Source: G965213525 sp965213525
Lineage (GTDB): Bacteria > Actinomycetota > Acidimicrobiia > Acidimicrobiales > Poriferisodalaceae
NCBI GenBank assembly: GCA_965213525.1
Contig: OZ243889.1
Location: forward strand, 124,001 to 188,000
Direction: 5' to 3'
DNA: 64,000 nucleotides
In this document: positions 9,088-17,903 of the stretch, in pieces
How positions within the stretch are numbered: position 1 is the stretch's first letter
Layout: each line of letters opens with the position of its first letter
Program-made: the position numbers and the translations under genes
Notes under the pieces: generated by a model
The model's input: the letters and a program-made list of their open reading frames with translations, nothing else
The model's database searches: none
Told to the model about the DNA's origin: nothing

Positions 9088-9951
9088 GTGATCGACGCGA
9101 TCGAGTTGACCAGGGGCCTCGTGAGCGACGGGGTCCGCCGGCTGCTCGGCGGCGACGCCGCTCCCGAACCGGCCACGGTCGGGGCGGCGCCGGGCTGGTT
9201 CCCTCCCGACGGCGCCACCTACGCCGTGCACACCGATCTCGCCATGCTCGTGGGCGGCATCCGCGCCCTGTTCCTCCAGACCCTGCACCCGTTGGCCATG
9301 GCCGGGGTCGCCGACCACTCCGACTACCGCAGCGATCCTCTCGGACGGCTCCAGCGCACCGGCGCGTTCGTCGGCACGACCACCTTCGGCAGCGTCGAGC
9401 AGGCGACCGAGGCCGTCGAGGTGGTGCGGCGGGTGCACCACCGGGTGCGCGGCACCGCGCCCGACGGTCGGCCGTACGTCGCCAGTGACCCCCGCCTGTT
9501 GCTGTGGGTGCACGTCACCGAGGTCGACAGCTTCCTCACCGCCCACCAGCGCTACGGCCGGGCACCGCTCGAGCCCGAGCGCGCCGACCGGTACGTGGCC
9601 GAGATGGCGGTGGTCGCTCGCGCCCTCGGCGCCGAGGACGTGCCCGAGACCACTGACGCGCTCGCCGCCAGCATCCGGTCGTTCCGGCCTGAGCTGCACG
9701 CCGGGCGTCAAGCCCGCGACGCGGTGCGGTTCCTGCTGCTGCCACCCCTGCCGGCCCCGGCCCTGCCGCCCTACGGGGTGCTCTGCTCGGCGGCGATCAC
9801 CACCCTGCCCGGTTGGGCGCGCTGGCAGCTGCGCCTGCCCGTGGCGCCCTTGGCCGAGCCGTTGGCGGTGCGGCCCGCTGCCCTGGTGCTGCTGCGTCTG
9901 CTCGGATGGGCCCTCGGACCCCACCCGGCCCGCCATCCCGCAGCCGTCTGA
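9088..9951 (+). CDS. MpaB/DUF2236-family oxygenase-like protein
   Basis: About 287 residues of the DUF2236 family, which includes latex-clearing rubber oxygenase and the fungal MpaB oxygenase; studied members bind heme. Seen: FLQTLHPLAMAGVADHSDY, GRLQRTGAFVGTTTFG and LLLWVHVTEVDSFLTAHQRYG, with His in the expected places. The C-terminal half is hydrophobic. No signal peptide, so cytoplasmic or membrane-associated. The start follows the leaderless rule. Substrate cannot be told from sequence. Confidence 0.85.
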   Translation: MIDAIELTRGLVSDGVRRLLGGDAAPEPATVGAAPGWFPPDGATYAVHTDLAMLVGGIRALFLQTLHPLAMAGVADHSDYRSDPLGRLQRTGAFVGTTTFGSVEQATEAVEVVRRVHHRVRGTAPDGRPYVASDPRLLLWVHVTEVDSFLTAHQRYGRAPLEPERADRYVAEMAVVARALGAEDVPETTDALAASIRSFRPELHAGRQARDAVRFLLLPPLPAPALPPYGVLCSAAITTLPGWARWQLRLPVAPLAEPLAVRPAALVLLRLLGWALGPHPARHPAAV

Positions 9952-10006
9952 GCGCGACCCGGGCCGCAGCGGCCGGCATCAGCCGCCACGACCCGAGCGC
10001 TGGGGC

Positions 10007-10897
10007 TCACGCCGCCAGGACCTCGGCCAACTCGGCCTCGAGCTCCTCGCACGCCGTCTCGCCGCCGTACCCCCACGCCGCCTGCGGGTCACAGGTCAGG
10101 TCGAACAGCTCGGTGAGCAGCTCCTCCTGGTGCTCCGGGCACAGGTGCCGGGTGCCGAGGCCCACCGAGGCAGGGATCACCGACAGCTCGAACGCACGGG
10201 ACTCGTCGCGCTCGGCGCGCAGCATCGACCACGAGATCACCTCGACGCCGCCGCCGAGCTCGTCGACGAGCAGGCAGCCGAGCGACGCCATGTCGAGGGT
10301 CAGGGCGACCCCGTCGGTGGGTCCGATGGTGGCGGCGTCCTCCAGGAACGAAACCTCGGCCGGGGTCAGCTCGGCCGGCAGCTCGCCACAGACGTCATCG
10401 GGCACGAGATCACACACCGCAGAGGACGGCACGCGGGCGGAGGTGTCGGCGCGCACGTGGGCGCGACCTTCGTCGTAGAGGACCTCGAGTGGGGCCGACA
10501 ACAGGTGCTCGACGTCGGGGTGGGCGAGGACGGCGTCGATGGCCTGGTCCAGCTCGTCCATCCCGCTGTCCATCTCGGCGATGGACGACCGGGGAGCCTC
10601 GCTGCCCGAAGCTTCGGAGCCCGCGGCCAGGCCGCTGCCCACGGTCGGGTCCAGACCCACCTCACGGGGTTGGTCGTCGAGCCTGGACGCCTCGGAGATC
10701 GTCGTGGGCGAGGTCGCCAGCACCGACTCCGTGGACGCCTGTGACGTGTCGTCCGAACCGCAGCCGGTGAGGATCGCGCCGACGGCCAGCGCGCACAGGG
10801 CCAGCGCACGCCTGGGCCCCGGGCGTCGAGCGGGGGCAGGTCCGGGACGGACACGAGCAGCGACGGGGTCGCCGCAGCGACATGACGTGAGCTTCAC
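10007..10897 (-). CDS. Predicted lipoprotein of unknown function
   Basis: A basic N-region and hydrophobic segment end in ILTGC, a lipobox, so the mature protein should be lipid-anchored from that Cys. After a Ser/Thr-rich linker, a domain of about 190 residues carries paired cysteines (VCDLVPDDVCGELP, LGCLLVDE, HLCPEHQEE, LTCDPQ, TACEELEAE) that could form disulfides outside the cell. No family recognised. GTG 10897 is taken as start; GTG 10933, with GAGG 8 nt upstream, is a serious alternative. Divergent from the cytochrome c gene. Confidence 0.72.
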   Translation of the reverse strand: MKLTSCRCGDPVAARVRPGPAPARRPGPRRALALCALAVGAILTGCGSDDTSQASTESVLATSPTTISEASRLDDQPREVGLDPTVGSGLAAGSEASGSEAPRSSIAEMDSGMDELDQAIDAVLAHPDVEHLLSAPLEVLYDEGRAHVRADTSARVPSSAVCDLVPDDVCGELPAELTPAEVSFLEDAATIGPTDGVALTLDMASLGCLLVDELGGGVEVISWSMLRAERDESRAFELSVIPASVGLGTRHLCPEHQEELLTELFDLTCDPQAAWGYGGETACEELEAELAEVLAA

Positions 10898-11012
10898 CCC
10901 GGCGGAGAGCCGGGACGGGGCGTGGCGGGTCACGATCAGACCTCGGGACGTGCCGGGGGAAGCGAGCGTCAACGTAGCTCGGGGCGGCGCGCGGCGCCAC
11001 GTCAGCCACCGG

Positions 11013-11018
11013 TACCGT
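11013..11018 (+). promoter_or_regulatory. -10 box of the leaderless cytochrome c gene
   Basis: TACCGT, 7 nt before GTG 11026. Confidence 0.6.
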
Positions 11019-11025
11019 CGCCACG

Positions 11026-11436
11026 GTGGCACCGCCCGGGCTCCGTCGCCGACCCTCGTTCAGGTGCCGGATCGCCATCGCCCTGGCGGGCGTGGTCGTC
11101 GCCGCCGCCCCCGGGTGCTCGTCGACCTCAGACGCCCCCGAGGTCGCCGCCGGGCCCGACGGCGTCGTCGACCCCACGCTCGTCACGGGACGGTCGGTCT
11201 GGGTCGCCCGCTGCGCCTCGTGCCACGGCGCCGATGGCGGCGGCGGATCGGGCCCGCGGCTCAACGACGGTCGCCTGGTCGAGCGATACCCCGACCTCAC
11301 CGATGCCGCCGCCTTCGTCGCCGTCGGGCGGGGTGGCATGCCCGCCTTCGGTGACGACCTCGACGACACGGAGCTGGCGGCCGTGGTCCGCTACGTCGCT
11401 GAGGTCTTGGGCGGATCCGCGGCGGCGCCCGGCTGA
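11026..11436 (+). CDS. Lipid-anchored mono-heme cytochrome c
   Basis: A 136-residue class I cytochrome c. The lipoprotein-type signal ends at VVVAAAPGC; the heme-binding CASCH is at about residues 63-67 and the probable axial Met in GGMPAFGDDL. It would carry electrons on the outer face of the membrane. No oxidase or reductase genes are adjacent, so its partner is unknown. The start is set by TACCGT plus 7 nt. Confidence 0.88.
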   Translation: MAPPGLRRRPSFRCRIAIALAGVVVAAAPGCSSTSDAPEVAAGPDGVVDPTLVTGRSVWVARCASCHGADGGGGSGPRLNDGRLVERYPDLTDAAAFVAVGRGGMPAFGDDLDDTELAAVVRYVAEVLGGSAAAPG

Positions 11437-11452
11437 GGACCGGCCTCGTCGG

Positions 11453-12160
11453 TCAGCGACCGACGACGTCGGTGTCGACCGAGCGACCGCTGCGCCCGAT
11501 GGGGTCGAGGCGAAAGCGGCCGCGCAACCGGGCGGGCAGGTCGAGGTCGAGGGCCTCGTCGATCGCACCGAGACCGAGGGTCACCGCCACCACCCCCTCG
11601 CCGTGACCGACGTCGACGATGCGCGCGCCGGCCGGTAGCGGCGGCAGCGGGAGGTAGCCGCGCATCACCGACGCCAGCGGCGCCGACATCCCCAGCACTG
11701 CGGTCCGCACCGGACGCAACCGCAACCACGTGCCCTCGACGGCGAGCTCGGCGCCCACCTCGTTCACCGTCACCCCGCCGATCGAGGTGCGCACCGCCAC
11801 GCCGTCGGGGCGCAGGTGGATGCGCAACGGACCGACATCGGTCCGCAACCACCGGTTGGCCGAGGCCTCTGTGACGGTGCCGGTCACGCCGACGTCGTCG
11901 GCTCGCACCCGGGGCGCCAACCCGGGAACGACCTGCACGCCACGCGCCACGACCTGTACGCGGTCCACGGCCAGGCCCGAGGTGGCCACCCCGTCGAGGG
12001 AGAGGCGCAGCTCGTCGAGGCGGCCCCGCAACAGCCCATCGACGCTGGGTGACGCCCCCACCCGGATGGGCCGCTCAGCGACCTTCGAGGCGACGTCGTC
12101 GATCGCCCGCCGCAGGAGGGCCACGACCACGCCGGCTGCGGCCGGCGCACGGGTGTCCAC
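11453..12160 (-). CDS. DUF2993 / LmeA-like lipid-binding protein
   Basis: 235 residues resembling the actinobacterial DUF2993 family (LmeA of mycobacteria is a periplasmic phospholipid-binding member). Features: amphipathic beta-strands throughout, GLLRGRLDELRLSLDGVATSGLAVDRV near the N-terminus, and a LPPLPAGARIVDV strand before the C-terminal domain. No clear signal peptide; the first helix (AAGVVVALLRRAI) is only weakly hydrophobic, so location is open. GTG 12160 has TACGGT 6 nt upstream. Confidence 0.65.
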   Translation of the reverse strand: MDTRAPAAAGVVVALLRRAIDDVASKVAERPIRVGASPSVDGLLRGRLDELRLSLDGVATSGLAVDRVQVVARGVQVVPGLAPRVRADDVGVTGTVTEASANRWLRTDVGPLRIHLRPDGVAVRTSIGGVTVNEVGAELAVEGTWLRLRPVRTAVLGMSAPLASVMRGYLPLPPLPAGARIVDVGHGEGVVAVTLGLGAIDEALDLDLPARLRGRFRLDPIGRSGRSVDTDVVGR

Positions 12161-12166
12161 CCCGGC

Positions 12167-12172
12167 ACCGTA
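12167..12172 (-). promoter_or_regulatory. -10 box of the leaderless DUF2993 gene
   Basis: TACGGT on the minus strand, 6 nt before GTG 12160. Confidence 0.5.
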
Positions 12173-12188
12173 CCGGGCGAGCGGTCGG

Positions 12189-12986
12189 TCAGACCCGGGT
12201 GATGAGCTTGTACACCTCGGCGTGGGTCACCCCGACTCGCTGTCCATCGGCCACCAGGCGGCCCCTGACCCGCTCCCTGAACGCGCTCCGTTGTTCGCCT
12301 GCGTCGTCATCGCTGATGCGCAACGTCGTCTCGAACTGCGATGCGTGGGACTCGATGGCGGCGATCTTGGCGCCGTCGAAGCCGGTCACGTCCTCGGCGT
12401 GGTCGGGTTCGTCCGGCTCGAACAGCAGGATCGCCTGGGGGCGGTGGTGGGCGAGGGCGTGCTCGTCGAAGAACAGCGGGTCACGGGCAGCGACGACGCC
12501 GTCGACGGCGAGGAAGCCGGCGTTGCGGTGGTCGGGGTGCAGCCGGTACCGCTTCCACGGGTCGTGGCCGAGGACGACGTCGGGTCGCAGGCGACGGATC
12601 CACGAGGCCACCTGGCTGCGCTGGCGCAACCCGCTGTCGAGCTCGCCGTCGGGCCATCCGAGGAAGACGACCTGGCCGGAGGCACCGGCGGCCGCGGCGG
12701 CGGCGCGCTGTTCGAGCTGGCGGGTGTGGACCAGCTCGGCCCGGTCGACGCCGGGGTCCCAGGTGCCCTTGGACCCATCGGTGCACACCACGTAGGAGAC
12801 GCAGCAGCCCGCCGCTGACCACTTGGCGACCGTGGCGCCGGCGTGGAAGTCGACGTCGTCGGGGTGGGCGGCCACCACCAGCGCCCGCTCGGGGACCTCG
12901 AGGTCGACGCTCCAGCGCTGTTGGTCCGACGGGTCGGGGTCGAGCGGATCGACGAGGCGGCCCCGTCTGACCGAGTCGTCGCTCAT
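12189..12986 (-). CDS. PIG-L family deacetylase (MshB/LmbE-like)
   Basis: 265 residues. The zinc-binding AHPDDVDF (family motif AHPDD) is at about residues 40-47 and the distal HPDHR supplies the third ligand. PIG-L enzymes deacetylate N-acetylglucosaminyl compounds; MshB acts in mycothiol synthesis and Mca in detoxification, but the sequence does not decide between them. ATG 12986 overlaps the cofC stop by 4 nt (ATGA), so the two genes are translationally coupled. Confidence 0.88.
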   Translation of the reverse strand: MSDDSVRRGRLVDPLDPDPSDQQRWSVDLEVPERALVVAAHPDDVDFHAGATVAKWSAAGCCVSYVVCTDGSKGTWDPGVDRAELVHTRQLEQRAAAAAAGASGQVVFLGWPDGELDSGLRQRSQVASWIRRLRPDVVLGHDPWKRYRLHPDHRNAGFLAVDGVVAARDPLFFDEHALAHHRPQAILLFEPDEPDHAEDVTGFDGAKIAAIESHASQFETTLRISDDDAGEQRSAFRERVRGRLVADGQRVGVTHAEVYKLITRV

Positions 12987-13657
12987 GGCCGGGCGCGCCC
13001 GCCGCGGGCCAGCGGCGCCGAGGTGGTGTCGGCGATCTCGAGCAGCTCGGCGACCGGACCGGTGAGGTCGTCGGGCACGTCGACGTCCCAGCACAGCGGT
13101 CCGTCGCCGATGACGGTGACGGTGAGATCGAGGCGCCGCGCCTCGGCGATGTGGCGCCGGCGGGAACCCGGACCGTAGGCGACGGTGAAGCCGACGCCGG
13201 TCGGGACCGACAACACGTTGGTGCCGTCACCGTGGCGGTCGGTGACGATGACGACCCCACCACCAGGAGCGTCGGCCAGGGAGGCCAACTCCTCGGCGAG
13301 GGGGAGGTCGCCGTGGGCGACGACGACGCGACGCACGCCCCGGGCGCCCAGGGTGTTGAGCCCGACGCTGACCGCCCGATCGAGACCCGGGCCGCCCTCG
13401 ATGGTTCCCGCCCCCCGATCGGCTGCCCACACCGCCACCTCGGGGTCGTCGCACACGACGTGGACCTCCAGCGGGTGGGCGGCGGCGAGGACCCGGGAGG
13501 CCATGGCCTCGGCGAGGCCCCGGCGCTCGGTGGCCCCGAGGCGCTCGGCCAGGCGACCCTTGGCCGCCGAGAAGCTCTTGATCGGCACGAGCACCGCTCG
13601 ATCGGCGGGCGTCGACGCGACACGTCGGCGGGGCCCAGACGTAGTGTCGGCCCCCAC
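12983..13657 (-). CDS. cofC: CofC-like 2-phospho-L-lactate (or phosphoenolpyruvate) guanylyltransferase
   Basis: 224 residues of a nucleotidyltransferase fold. Signatures: VLVPIKSFSAAKGRLAERL at the N-terminus, VVVAHGDLPLAEELASL (metal-binding Asp) and VTDRHGDGTNVLSVP. In actinobacteria CofC/FbiD activates the side-chain precursor of coenzyme F420. This fits the LLM/F420-type oxidoreductase at 60623. GTG 13657 is chosen because TAGGAT lies 7 nt upstream. First gene of an operon with the PIG-L deacetylase; divergent from gpsA. Confidence 0.88.
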   Translation of the reverse strand: MGADTTSGPRRRVASTPADRAVLVPIKSFSAAKGRLAERLGATERRGLAEAMASRVLAAAHPLEVHVVCDDPEVAVWAADRGAGTIEGGPGLDRAVSVGLNTLGARGVRRVVVAHGDLPLAEELASLADAPGGGVVIVTDRHGDGTNVLSVPTGVGFTVAYGPGSRRRHIAEARRLDLTVTVIGDGPLCWDVDVPDDLTGPVAELLEIADTTSAPLARGGRARP

Positions 13658-13664
13658 GCCGGGG

Positions 13665-13670
13665 ATCCTA
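13665..13670 (-). promoter_or_regulatory. -10 box of leaderless cofC
   Basis: TAGGAT on the minus strand, 7 nt before GTG 13657, within the 27-bp gap to gpsA. Confidence 0.6.
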
Positions 13671-13684
13671 CCGAGGGGGAGATC

Positions 13685-14692
13685 GTGGTCGAGGCGCTGC
13701 GGGTGGGCGTCATCGGAGCCGGGTCGTGGGGCACCACCGTCGCTCACCTCGCGGCCCGCAACCGGCCCACCACCCTGTGGGCGCGTCGGGCCGAGGTGGC
13801 CGACGAGATCGAACGGGACCACACGAACGAGGCGTACCTGCCGGGCCGGCGCCTCGCAGCCGGTCTGCGGGCCAGCTGCGACGTGGCCGACGTGGTGCGC
13901 GATGCGGACCTGCTGGCCCTCGCCGTGCCGACGTCGGGCTTTCGCGACGTCGTCGAGGAGGTCGCCCGCCACGTGCGCCCCGGTGTGCCGATCATCAGCT
14001 TGTCCAAGGGCTTCGAGGCCGTGACGCTGGCTCGGATGAGCGAGGTCATCGCCGACGTGCTGCCCGCCCACCCGGTCGGCGTGCTGACCGGGCCCAACCT
14101 GGCCAAGGAGATCATGGACGGCCAGGCCGCTGCTGCGGTGATCGGTACGCAGGACGACGCGCTCGCCCGCAGCATCCAGGACGTCCTGGCCAACGGGCTG
14201 TTCAGGGTCTACGTCAACGACGACGTCATCGGGTGCGAGGTGGCGGGGGCGCTCAAGAACGTGATCGCGGTGGCGACCGGCATCGCCGAGGGGCTCGGCG
14301 TGGGGGACAACACCCGCGCCATGGTGGTCACCCGAGGTCTGGCCGAGCTGACCCGCCTCGGCGTGGCCATGGGCGGTCGCCCCGAGACCTTCGCCGGGCT
14401 CGCCGGCATGGGCGACCTGGTGGCCACCTGCATGAGCCCCCAGTCGCGCAACCGCACCGTCGGCGAGCGCCTCGGCCGCGGCGAACGCCTCACCGACATC
14501 ATGGCGGACACGACCCAGGTGGCCGAGGGGGTCCGCACCGCCGAGGTCGTCATGGAGCTCGGTCGGCGCCACGGCGTCGATCTGCCGATCTGCGCGGAGA
14601 TCCACGCCATCGTCCACGACGGGGCGCCTGCGGTCCAGGCCTACCGCGGCTTGGTGAGCCGCCCCGCTGGGCGTGAGGCCGAGCCGGGCTGA
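13685..14692 (+). CDS. gpsA: NAD(P)-dependent glycerol-3-phosphate dehydrogenase
   Basis: 335 residues, normal length for GpsA, which reduces dihydroxyacetone phosphate to sn-glycerol 3-phosphate for phospholipids. Seen: nucleotide-binding VGVIGAGSWGTTVAHL (about residues 7-22), ISLSKGFE, the catalytic lysine region CEVAGALKNVIAVATGIAEGLG, and GLAGMGDLVATC. GTG 13685 has a strong AGGGGGAG ribosome-binding site, unlike many neighbours. Confidence 0.95.
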   Translation: MVEALRVGVIGAGSWGTTVAHLAARNRPTTLWARRAEVADEIERDHTNEAYLPGRRLAAGLRASCDVADVVRDADLLALAVPTSGFRDVVEEVARHVRPGVPIISLSKGFEAVTLARMSEVIADVLPAHPVGVLTGPNLAKEIMDGQAAAAVIGTQDDALARSIQDVLANGLFRVYVNDDVIGCEVAGALKNVIAVATGIAEGLGVGDNTRAMVVTRGLAELTRLGVAMGGRPETFAGLAGMGDLVATCMSPQSRNRTVGERLGRGERLTDIMADTTQVAEGVRTAEVVMELGRRHGVDLPICAEIHAIVHDGAPAVQAYRGLVSRPAGREAEPG

Positions 14693-14793
14693 GACGACAG
14701 CCCACGTGCCGCCCGCGCCGGGTTCGGGGTCCTCACGTCCCGAGCAGCGCCAGGCTCGGGGGCGTGCCAGCGCAGGGTCAGAAGACCACTGCC

Positions 14794-14799
14794 TAGGCT
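14794..14799 (+). promoter_or_regulatory. -10 box of the leaderless glycosidase-like gene
   Basis: TAGGCT, 6 nt before GTG 14806. Confidence 0.5.
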
Positions 14800-14805
14800 C
14801 CCAGG

Positions 14806-17133
14806 GTGGTCCTGCGACGGTCACGTCGGGTGATCCCGGCGCCCGAGACGATCCTGGGCCGCGGATGGGTGCTGCCTCGGTGGCTGGCCCGCCAGGTCGA
14901 TCCGTCGAGCGCCTCCTACGCCGTCGGTCACGGCCTGCCTGGCAACCTCAACGGGCGGGACTGGACGCTGATCGGTTCGCTCGACTCGTCGTGGCGGGGG
15001 GCGGTGGACCCGGCCGGGCTCGTCGTCGCCGGCGGTCCGGCGATCGACTGGTGGGTCGGCGGTGACGACCGCTGGTACCACCCGTCCCAGGAACCGGCGG
15101 TCCGTCAGGACCTGGTGGGGGATGCGCCGGTCGTCGAGACCGTCCTGCGGGTGCCCGGGGGCCAGGTCCGCCACCGCGCCTACGGCGCCCGCGCCGCGGG
15201 TCCCGGAGCCGTCGACCACCTCGTCGTCGAGATCACCAACGACGCCAAGGTGCCCGTGAGCATCGGCATCGCCGCCCGTCCGTACGGCCTCGTCGGCCAG
15301 ATCCCCATCGCCCGGGCCGAGGTGCACGATCGGTGCGTCGTGGCCGATGGCCAGGTGGTGGCGGTGCTGCCCCGCCTGCCCGGCATCGTGGTCGGCGGCG
15401 ACCTCGCCGGCGGCGACGCCGCTGCCCGGCTGGCCTCGGGGGTCACCGACGCCCCCCGGGTCGGGCGCTGTGACCACGGCCTCGCCCACGTCGTTGCCGC
15501 CGTGCCCCTCGTGCACGGGGCGACGCTGCGGGTGCTGGTGCCCGGCCCAGCCCACGGCACGGCGGTGGAGGACGCGCCTGACGGTGCGACCTGGTCCCGA
15601 CGGGTGCGGGCGCGCCGCGCCTCCCACGGGCCGCGCCCCGTCGACCCTCCGACGTTCGCCGCTGTCGAGGCGCTGCCCAGCGCCGACGACGTGGCTGCGG
15701 GATGGGCCACCCACACCGATCGGGCGCCGACCGTCGCGCTCGCCGACGCCGGCCTCGACACCACCGTTCGACGCGCCCGTCGCAGCCTGTTGCTGCACGT
15801 CGTCGGTGACGACGTGGTCCCCGACCCGACCGACGACGACGCCTCGGTGTGCGAGCGGGCCCTCATGACCGCAGCGCTGGCGCGCTGGGGCCGCACGGCC
15901 GAGGCGGCCAGGGCCGTGGTCGGTCTGGCCGAGCGTCAGCTGCTCGACGGCTCGGTGCAGGGGCGGCCGGGTGCCTGGGCTGACACCGGGGCGTTGCCCG
16001 CCGCCGTGGCCGAGCACTGGCGCCTCACCCACGACGACGCGCTCGTGCAGGCCATGGCCGAGCCGGTGCTGGGCGCCGCCCGCTTCATCGACCGGATCCG
16101 CGACCGTGGTGCGGCGGGTGCTGCCCGGGGGCTGCTCCCCGGGCGACGAGAAGGTGGCGGGCCGCCCGGGCCGGTCCGCTACCTCGACTCGTTCTGGGGC
16201 CTGCGCGGCCTCGAGGACGCCGTGACGGTCCTGCGCGCCGCAAGACGGTCCGACGATGCCGCCGCCGTGGCCGCCGCAGCGGCGGAGCTGCGCGTCGATC
16301 TCCTGGCTTCCATCGAGGAGGTCGCTGCCCGTGACCGGTCAGGAGCACTGCCCTCTGGGCCCGAGCGCCCGCTGGACGCCACCGCCATCGAGGCGCTGTC
16401 GATCGCGTGGCCGACGCAGGTGCTGCCCCACGACCACCCCCTGGTGCTCGCCACGGCGGCGCTGGTTCGAGAGCACCACACCCATGACGGCGCCCACCAC
16501 GACGGCGTCGGCCCGGCCGGCCTCGACGTCGTCGGCACGTTGCGTCTGGCGACCGCCGAGTTGGCCGTCGGCGATGCGCGAGCGCTCGCCAGGCTTGCCT
16601 GGCTGCGCTCGGTGGCCAGCGCCACGGGCGTGTGGCCCGCAGCTGTGCACCCCCGCACCGCCGGCGGCACCAGGGGAGCGGGTCAGCACGGACCGGCGTC
16701 GGCGGGCGTGCTGACCCTGGTCGGTCAGCTGTGCGTCCTCGAACGGCATCGACCCGACGGGTTGACCCTCGACCTGTTGGGCCTCATGACCCCCGAGTGG
16801 GCCGGCGCCCCGTGGGAGGTGCACGAGATGGCGACCCACGCCGGGAGCCTGTCCTATGCCGTGCGGTGGCACGGGCGGCGACCGGCGTTGCTGTGGGAGC
16901 TGACCCCCCATCCCGGCGCCGACGCGGCGGTGACGATCACCTCCACGGGACTCGACCCGTCGTTCAGATCGACCGAGCGCTCGGGCGAGGCGCTGCTTGC
17001 CGAAGCCCCTGTGCCAGCTGAAGCTCCTGTGCCAGACGAAGCCCCTGTGCTAGCTGAAGCCCCTGTGCCGGGGCCCGCCGGCGGTGACGTCGACGGGCCA
17101 GAGGGTCTGCCCGAGGCGGGGTCGTTCTCCTGA
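14806..17133 (+). CDS. Six-hairpin glycosidase-like protein
   Basis: 775 residues. The N-terminal 280 look like a beta-sandwich (NGRDWTLIGS, WWVGGDDRWYHPSQ, VVEITNDAKVPVSI). The middle (about 310-640) is helical with spaced Trp/Asp (ERALMTAALARWGRTAEAARAV, VRYLDSFWGLRGLEDAV), suggesting an alpha/alpha toroid as in debranching enzymes. The C-terminus has a short EAPVP repeat and a flexible tail. No signal peptide, so cytoplasmic carbohydrate metabolism is plausible, but catalytic residues could not be assigned. The fold call is moderate, the enzyme activity a guess. Confidence 0.6.
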   Translation: MVLRRSRRVIPAPETILGRGWVLPRWLARQVDPSSASYAVGHGLPGNLNGRDWTLIGSLDSSWRGAVDPAGLVVAGGPAIDWWVGGDDRWYHPSQEPAVRQDLVGDAPVVETVLRVPGGQVRHRAYGARAAGPGAVDHLVVEITNDAKVPVSIGIAARPYGLVGQIPIARAEVHDRCVVADGQVVAVLPRLPGIVVGGDLAGGDAAARLASGVTDAPRVGRCDHGLAHVVAAVPLVHGATLRVLVPGPAHGTAVEDAPDGATWSRRVRARRASHGPRPVDPPTFAAVEALPSADDVAAGWATHTDRAPTVALADAGLDTTVRRARRSLLLHVVGDDVVPDPTDDDASVCERALMTAALARWGRTAEAARAVVGLAERQLLDGSVQGRPGAWADTGALPAAVAEHWRLTHDDALVQAMAEPVLGAARFIDRIRDRGAAGAARGLLPGRREGGGPPGPVRYLDSFWGLRGLEDAVTVLRAARRSDDAAAVAAAAAELRVDLLASIEEVAARDRSGALPSGPERPLDATAIEALSIAWPTQVLPHDHPLVLATAALVREHHTHDGAHHDGVGPAGLDVVGTLRLATAELAVGDARALARLAWLRSVASATGVWPAAVHPRTAGGTRGAGQHGPASAGVLTLVGQLCVLERHRPDGLTLDLLGLMTPEWAGAPWEVHEMATHAGSLSYAVRWHGRRPALLWELTPHPGADAAVTITSTGLDPSFRSTERSGEALLAEAPVPAEAPVPDEAPVLAEAPVPGPAGGDVDGPEGLPEAGSFS
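16997..17074 (+). repeat. Imperfect in-frame repeat encoding (A/D)EAPVP
   Basis: Four imperfect copies of an 18-nt unit (gaagcycctgtgc followed by varied bases) near the end of the glycosidase-like gene encode a Pro/Glu-rich tail. Confidence 0.7.
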
Positions 17134-17181
17134 GGCGCCCGTGGCCGGTGGCCGTCACGGACCCGACCAGGCGACACACCC

Positions 17182-17730
17182 CTAGGTCAGCTGGCTCCAC
17201 ACCCGGGCGAAGGCCTCGTCCTCGGCGACCTCCCACGACAGGCTGAGCTCAGACACCAAGATCCGCTGGGATTCCATCAGCATCGACTTCTCGGCCGCGG
17301 ACAGGCCCTTGGCCCGCTCGCGCAACGACAGGTTCCGGACCACCTCGGCGACCTGGAAGATGTCGCCGGACTTCAACTTCTCCTGGTGGTTCTTGAACCG
17401 GCGCGACCAGTTGGACGGCTCTCGGACGTCCTTCTTGGCCAGCAGCTCCAACACGTCAGCGACGTCTTGTTCACCGATGGGAGGGCGCAGGCCCACCTCG
17501 TCGGCCTTGTCGACGGGGACCATGACCCGCAGGCCGTCGTGGGCGGTCTCGACGACCAGGTACTCCTGCTCGGCACCGAACGCCTCGCGCAGCTCCTTGG
17601 CGACGACCTTGGCCGCTCCGTGATGGGGATAGACGACGTGGTCACCGACATCGAACGACACAGGCGGTGCATGCTCCTCGAAGAGGGTGGGCGGCTCGGC
17701 CTGAGCGGGCGTGCCGAGACCGTCCACCAT
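17182..17730 (-). CDS. CarD/CdnL-type transcriptional regulator
   Basis: 182 residues. The N-terminal RNA-polymerase-interacting domain (FDVGDHVVYPHHGAAKVVAKE, YLVVETAHDGLRVMVPVDKADEVGLRPPI) is followed by the helical DNA-binding domain (SNWSRRFKNHQEKLKSGDIFQVAEVVRNL) with the Trp that stabilises the open complex in mycobacterial CarD. The N-terminal 25 residues are an unconserved extension. ATG 17730 is the only good start. CarD proteins regulate initiation at rRNA and housekeeping promoters. Confidence 0.92.
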   Translation of the reverse strand: MVDGLGTPAQAEPPTLFEEHAPPVSFDVGDHVVYPHHGAAKVVAKELREAFGAEQEYLVVETAHDGLRVMVPVDKADEVGLRPPIGEQDVADVLELLAKKDVREPSNWSRRFKNHQEKLKSGDIFQVAEVVRNLSLRERAKGLSAAEKSMLMESQRILVSELSLSWEVAEDEAFARVWSQLT

Positions 17731-17903
17731 TGTGCCACCGTGGGCTCGGTTCGCGGCGACATCTGCTCGCCACAGCTCGCCCCCGTCCAGCGGTGCATCG
17801 GGCGGAGGGTGGGCCGCCGGGGCCGCTCAACGGAGCTGGCTCCGGTCCGACACCATGGGGAGGGGTCCGACGCGGGCCCGCGACGCCAGAGGAGCTGCAG
17901 CTC